This document shows positions 8,663-11,272 of a stretch of DNA of 11,272 nt, in pieces (the stretch's first letter is position 1; each line of letters opens with the position of its first letter). The stretch spans positions 64,001-75,272 of the forward strand of contig JAHLJZ010000103.1 of the NCBI GenBank assembly GCA_025602915.1, given 5' to 3'. Origin of the DNA: Paraphysoderma sedebokerense (taxonomy: Eukaryota; Blastocladiomycota; Physodermatomycetes; Physodermatales; Physodermataceae). Below the pieces are notes generated by a model. That model did not search any database. It worked only from the letters and a program-made list of their open reading frames with translations, and was not told where the DNA came from. Position numbers and translations under genes: made by a program.

Positions 8663-9847
8663 CTATCGCTTGAATATATACCTTGTCACACCTTTTTTTG
8701 TTTTATGAATAATTTCGAGTTGACCACTTCCTGGCATCTCAGTGCTCAAATGCTGTCTGCCGTCGTCAAGATGGAACCTTGGATCCTGGATTTCGCCTTT
8801 CTGAATCAAACTCATATATCGTTTATATACAGAAATCCCTCTCCTATTTTCGAACGGCCAAAATTCAATATCAACGGGACCATACTTGTGAAATAAATGC
8901 CAGAACCGATCGTTCTCAGCCTCTGACCATGTACCTTTCCTATATTCGTCCCCATAAGCCGGTACATAGCGATGAAATGTTTTCATTGAGGGGCCACCGC
9001 TACAGTAAGCTTTTAATCCCATCAATTCTTCTCTGTTGAAGGATTCCCTCTGTTTAGCTTTGAATTTGGTTATCCAATCAAGAGCCAGTGATCCTAGCGG
9101 CAAATCTCGTGGAATGGGTTCAATGTGAATCATTACAGATTTAATGTCTGTTGTCTGGTCAAAATCGGATAAAGACGGAGAACGTTCGACCGCTGAATGA
9201 TAAATTTTTTTGTTAGGAAGCGTTGGAGCGATGCTGTCCTGTTGAAGAGACGTAGTCGGTTCACTGAAATCATCTTGAGTTTTAGATGGCGCAGTTAACG
9301 ATGCCTGCTGCATCTTGAGGGAAGAGGGTGACGACCTGATTGAACGATAAAATTGGTCGACTGATGACAGATCCACATGAAAATCGTCATTCCCGGAAGA
9401 GCAATCATTAGGAAATCCCAGGGACTGATGTCCATTTTGCGCGATCCCATCCAGAACGGTGCACTCAGGGTTGTCTTGATTTCGAGGAGGAGTGGGTAGG
9501 TCATTGGCGTCCCCAGTTGACACATTTCCTGCAATAAAGCTTTGGGTTAACACACTGCGATTCTTAGAGCATCCTATATGAGAGAACAGTGATTGCGATT
9601 TCTACGATAGTATCCCACAGAGCTGAATCTCAAAGGTTAAGAAATCAATACCTTGTTGGGGGGTATCTTGTTCTTCAGTAACATTGGGTACTTCCTCCAA
9701 CTTTTGTAAAAGTCGATCCAGCCTTTCGTTTTCTTCTTGCTCGGCCGCAAGTTGTTGCTCCAATTTTTGGGCGAGTACATCCAATTTTCGTCGTTTGGCC
9801 TCCCTAGCGTGTTCAAGTGATTTTTCGAGCGCCAGAATTCGGTCCAT
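8663..9847 (-). CDS. Coiled-coil and SANT/Myb-like domain protein, two exons
   Basis: Exons 9847-9652 and 9528-8663 join in phase 1 over a 123 nt intron (GTATTG...TTGCAG), giving 353 aa. Residues 1-55 form a charged coiled coil (heptads in LEKSLEHAREAKRRKLDVLA and onward). Residues 66-200 are disordered and Ser/Thr/Asp-rich. Residues 205-260 include a helical block (LALDWITKFKAKQRESFNRE), followed by a SANT/Myb-like fold at about 264-308. There, GTWSEAENDRFWHLFHKYG gives helices 1-2 with W266, F274 and W275, and W289 and the basic YKRYMSLI form helix 3. SANT modules bind DNA or histone tails in chromatin and transcription complexes. A nuclear regulatory role is likely, but the exact complex is unknown. 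The start is the first ATG in exon 1, 85 bp downstream of the neighbouring gene's stop on the same strand. Confidence 0.8.
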
Positions 9848-9931
9848 CGAAAAATTCGTAGTACGTTCGTCTCAAAAGAGTCAAATTTGTTTGTTCACCA
9901 CCGAATTTTCAAATGTTTAGTTATCAAAGGA

Positions 9932-10548
9932 TTAGTCCGACGACTCATTGACAGGGTAGTGCTGTTGTAGGTTTTTGGGAAACGTTGACGTCACTGTCCT
10001 TTCTAAATTGTGAGCCCATCCGTCGATGGCGTAGCTGGCAGATCTGACATCCCTCCGGAGTTTGAACACATCCGAAAATACTTGCAACACTCTGATTCGG
10101 CATGATTTGAAAAAACAATTTAAATGGTTCAAATGTAGATATCAATACTGATAATTGCATTACTTCGCGATGTAAAAATCGCAAATCTCAATTCATCTAG
10201 GCTTTGTAGGTCGGGCTAAAGGTCATGGTCTTGAATTTCTTTCATTCACAACTGCATGACGTTGAATGGGTGTATTCTTGAATCCATACTTCATGAATGT
10301 AAATAATTCGGTTTTCAAATGCACATTGGAGTTTGATTGATTTTTCACAATACTGTGTCTCAGAGGCTTCGAGCAGTGGATAAGTATATGCTCGATTTGA
10401 CAACCACTGAGTTGACTGTCATACTTCAATGGGATCTGTAAAATTCGTATCTAGGGATAATTCATCTTTTTACGCTAATATTGCTGAGTTTCGTGGCATT
10501 TCTAAGGTAGAAAAATATTTTATTGAAAATTTGGCCAACTGGCAACAT
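9932..10548 (-). CDS. Small protein of unknown function, up to four exons (tentative)
   Basis: Proposed minus-strand exons are 10548-10474, 10415-10290, 10215-10149 and 10089-9932, with introns of 58, 74 and 59 nt and phases 0, 0 and 1, giving 141 aa. The last exon is the most convincing: it encodes an amphipathic helix (LQVFSDVFKLRRDVRSASYA) and DGWAHNLER, and 29 per cent of its codons start with G. The penultimate exon (PDLQSLDELRFAIFTSRSN) also looks coding. Exon 2 (YPLLEASETQYCEKSIKLQ) is weaker, and exon 1 (MLPVGQIFNKIFFYLR) weakest, since the opposite strand there has a more coding-like frame. The small helical make-up would suit a subunit of a larger complex, but I recognise no family. 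Its TAA lies 85 bp before the SANT gene start. Confidence 0.42.
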
Positions 10549-10605
10549 AGTTTGGATGTTGGAAGCGAAGACGGTAGAGTTGACACTGATTATAAAAATC
10601 GTTGA
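10429..10605 (+). CDS. 58-aa ORF antisense to the first exon of the minus-strand gene; alternative call
   Basis: An ATG at 10429 opens 58 codons (starting MGSVKFVSRDN) to a TGA at 10603-10605. About 36 per cent of its codons start with G, as in real genes, compared with 14 per cent for the opposite-strand exon. The protein is mixed polar and helical (EFRGISKVEKYFIENLANWQ) without known motifs. Splicing a GTAGAG donor at 10574 to the strong acceptor ending at 10671 would instead give 78 aa ending at 10763 with a membrane helix (FVVALFVQSVTFIIYT). It may be real, with the minus-strand gene then starting differently, or it may be a shadow frame. Confidence 0.3.
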   Translation: MGSVKFVSRDNSSFYANIAEFRGISKVEKYFIENLANWQHSLDVGSEDGRVDTDYKNR

Positions 10606-10753
10606 CAAGTGCTTCTCTAAGGGGTGCTTGTTATTGTTACTACTTTCTTTTATATTCAATTTTCATTTTAGCGTTTGTAGTTGCTTTATTCGTACAATCA
10701 GTTACCTTTATAATTTATACCAGGTCATCTGCCTTGCTGGTCGCTAGGTTTGG

Positions 10754-10822
10754 ATGGCGTTGACTTGTCCTGAATGTAACGCGACAAGCAAAATTAATAT
10801 CAAGCCCGAAGATACAGTTTAG
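10754..10822 (+). pseudogene. TFIIB-like zinc-ribbon N-terminal fragment
   Basis: ATG at 10754 opens 22 codons, beginning MALTCPECNATSKINIKPED and ending with TAG. The CPEC followed by a beta-strand-like stretch and an acidic turn matches the first half of the zinc ribbon of TFIIB-family factors, which normally continues with VC..CGLV. The second Cys pair is absent. About 75 nt further on, after a possible acceptor, a frame reads FCESVGLRE, where one Cys would be Val. No canonical donor precedes it. It may be a decayed TFIIB copy, an N-terminal exon with an unseen continuation, or coincidence. Confidence 0.25.
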
Positions 10823-10947
10823 ATTTTGTTAACGTCTTAAGACTATTATTTTGTTTTACTATTGATATTTTCATTCTAGTTTATAATTATTTTTGTGAAT
10901 CCGTTGGACTACGAGAGGTGAAAATTCTTTAAGGGGAACTTCATATC

Positions 10948-11091
10948 ATGAAAAAATTGTCATATGATAGAATTCTATCATTCCTGCTTCTTCAGACTAC
11001 CATCCAAATTGGCTCAACTCCCCCAAATAGCCTAAACCCAACATTCTTTCTGACAGTAAAACAATCAAATCAAAAAGAAGGGCTTCTTTAA
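10948..11091 (+). CDS. 47-aa ORF with signal-peptide-like start (doubtful)
   Basis: ATG at 10948 opens MKKLSYDRILSFLLLQTT and runs to a TAA at 11089-11091. A basic start followed by a hydrophobic run resembles a weak signal peptide. A GTAAAA donor inside it at about 11057 would join in phase 0 to an acceptor within repeat copy 2, after TCTATGCAG, and continue NWPTRYYEEREHLPW. This would make the repeat an exon of a secreted protein. No homology is recognised and the ORF is short, so it may be chance. Confidence 0.2.
   Translation: MKKLSYDRILSFLLLQTTIQIGSTPPNSLNPTFFLTVKQSNQKEGLL
10964..10981. repeat. 18 bp perfect palindrome
   Basis: ATGATAGAATTCTATCAT reads the same on both strands with no spacer. 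It lies in AT-rich DNA about 190 bp before repeat copy 2. It could be a dimeric protein-binding site or chance. Confidence 0.9.
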
Positions 11092-11173
11092 GAGTCACAA
11101 ATTTAGCTCAACTGTCAACGGCACTACTAGTAACTGACTTGTGTGCCAAATTGTCAATTGAATTGGGGTGTGT

Positions 11174-11272
11174 TGTATCCTCTCAGCGAATCTATGCAGA
11201 ATTGGCCCACTCGTTACTATGAGGAACGTGAGCACCTGCCATGGACAATCCATCACGCATCCATATATTGTT
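11174..11272 (+). repeat. Direct repeat, copy 2 (cut by the window end)
   Basis: This copy is identical to 7498-7596 except at 11187, and still matches at the last base of the window, so the true repeat is longer. DNA upstream of 11174 is unrelated to the DNA upstream of copy 1. The matched block starts about 12 nt before a CTCTCAG string that resembles a splice acceptor. Confidence 0.95.

Larger units (their letters stand above)
10549..11272. other. Low-gene region at the right edge
   Basis: No confident gene lies between the start of the last minus-strand gene and the window edge. A plus-strand splice acceptor (TTTTCATTTTAG, ending at 10671) has a branch-like TACTAC about 30 nt upstream. 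The region also holds a TFIIB-like fragment at 10754, an 18 bp palindrome, a 47-codon ORF with a hydrophobic start, and the second repeat copy. The DNA is AT-rich, about 65 per cent by eye. Confidence 0.4.

Noticed and set aside
9945-10184. 79-aa minus-strand ORF
   Set aside because: It overlaps the last exon of the small minus-strand gene in another frame; the alternative frame has more coding-like composition and a helical pattern.
1-11272. CRISPR arrays, rRNA, tRNA or bacterial operon signals
   Set aside because: I saw no regularly spaced repeats, cloverleaf-like sequence or ribosome-binding-site pattern; the intron-split genes indicate a eukaryotic nucleus.

Overview
The window reads as a gene-dense nuclear segment of a unicellular eukaryote. 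Genes lie on both strands 85 to 490 bp apart and are split by short GT-AG introns, mostly 58 to 123 nt. Donors vary (GTAAGT, GTAACG, GTATGA, GTATTG) and acceptors are often weak (AAG, TAG). There are no bacterial-style operons or ribosome-binding sites. Gene content (the V-ATPase assembly factor VMA22, an ATP-grasp ligase, a SANT protein) and intron style suit an early-diverging fungus or another unicellular opisthokont. I cannot place it further from sequence alone.

Layout: (1) 1-153, + strand, C-terminal end of an unrecognised gene. (2) 382-1342, - strand, VMA22/CCDC115-like V-ATPase assembly factor, four exons. (3) 1830-2884, + strand, four-span membrane protein with a Tyr/Pro/Asp-rich tail, two exons; it shares a 487 bp divergent promoter with VMA22. 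(4) 3348-5435, + strand, ATP-grasp ligase resembling carnosine synthase, five exons. (5) 5589-7284, - strand, Ser-rich protein of unknown function, three exons. (6) 7285-7777, spacer holding the first copy of a near-identical direct repeat. (7) 7778-8559, - strand, small acidic protein; the 3' exons are well supported and the 5' exon is tentative. (8) 8663-9847, - strand, coiled-coil plus SANT/Myb-like protein, two exons. (9) 9932-10548, - strand, small unrecognised protein, up to four exons. (10) 10549-11272, no confident gene; it holds a TFIIB-like zinc-ribbon fragment, an 18 bp perfect palindrome, a small ORF with a hydrophobic start, and the second copy of the repeat, cut by the window end.

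The genes do not form one pathway. The most unusual item is the 99 bp direct repeat (7498-7596 and 11174-11272, one mismatch), which suggests a recent duplication or a mobile or gene-family fragment. All exon coordinates come from hand splicing by frame and phase and have no transcript support.
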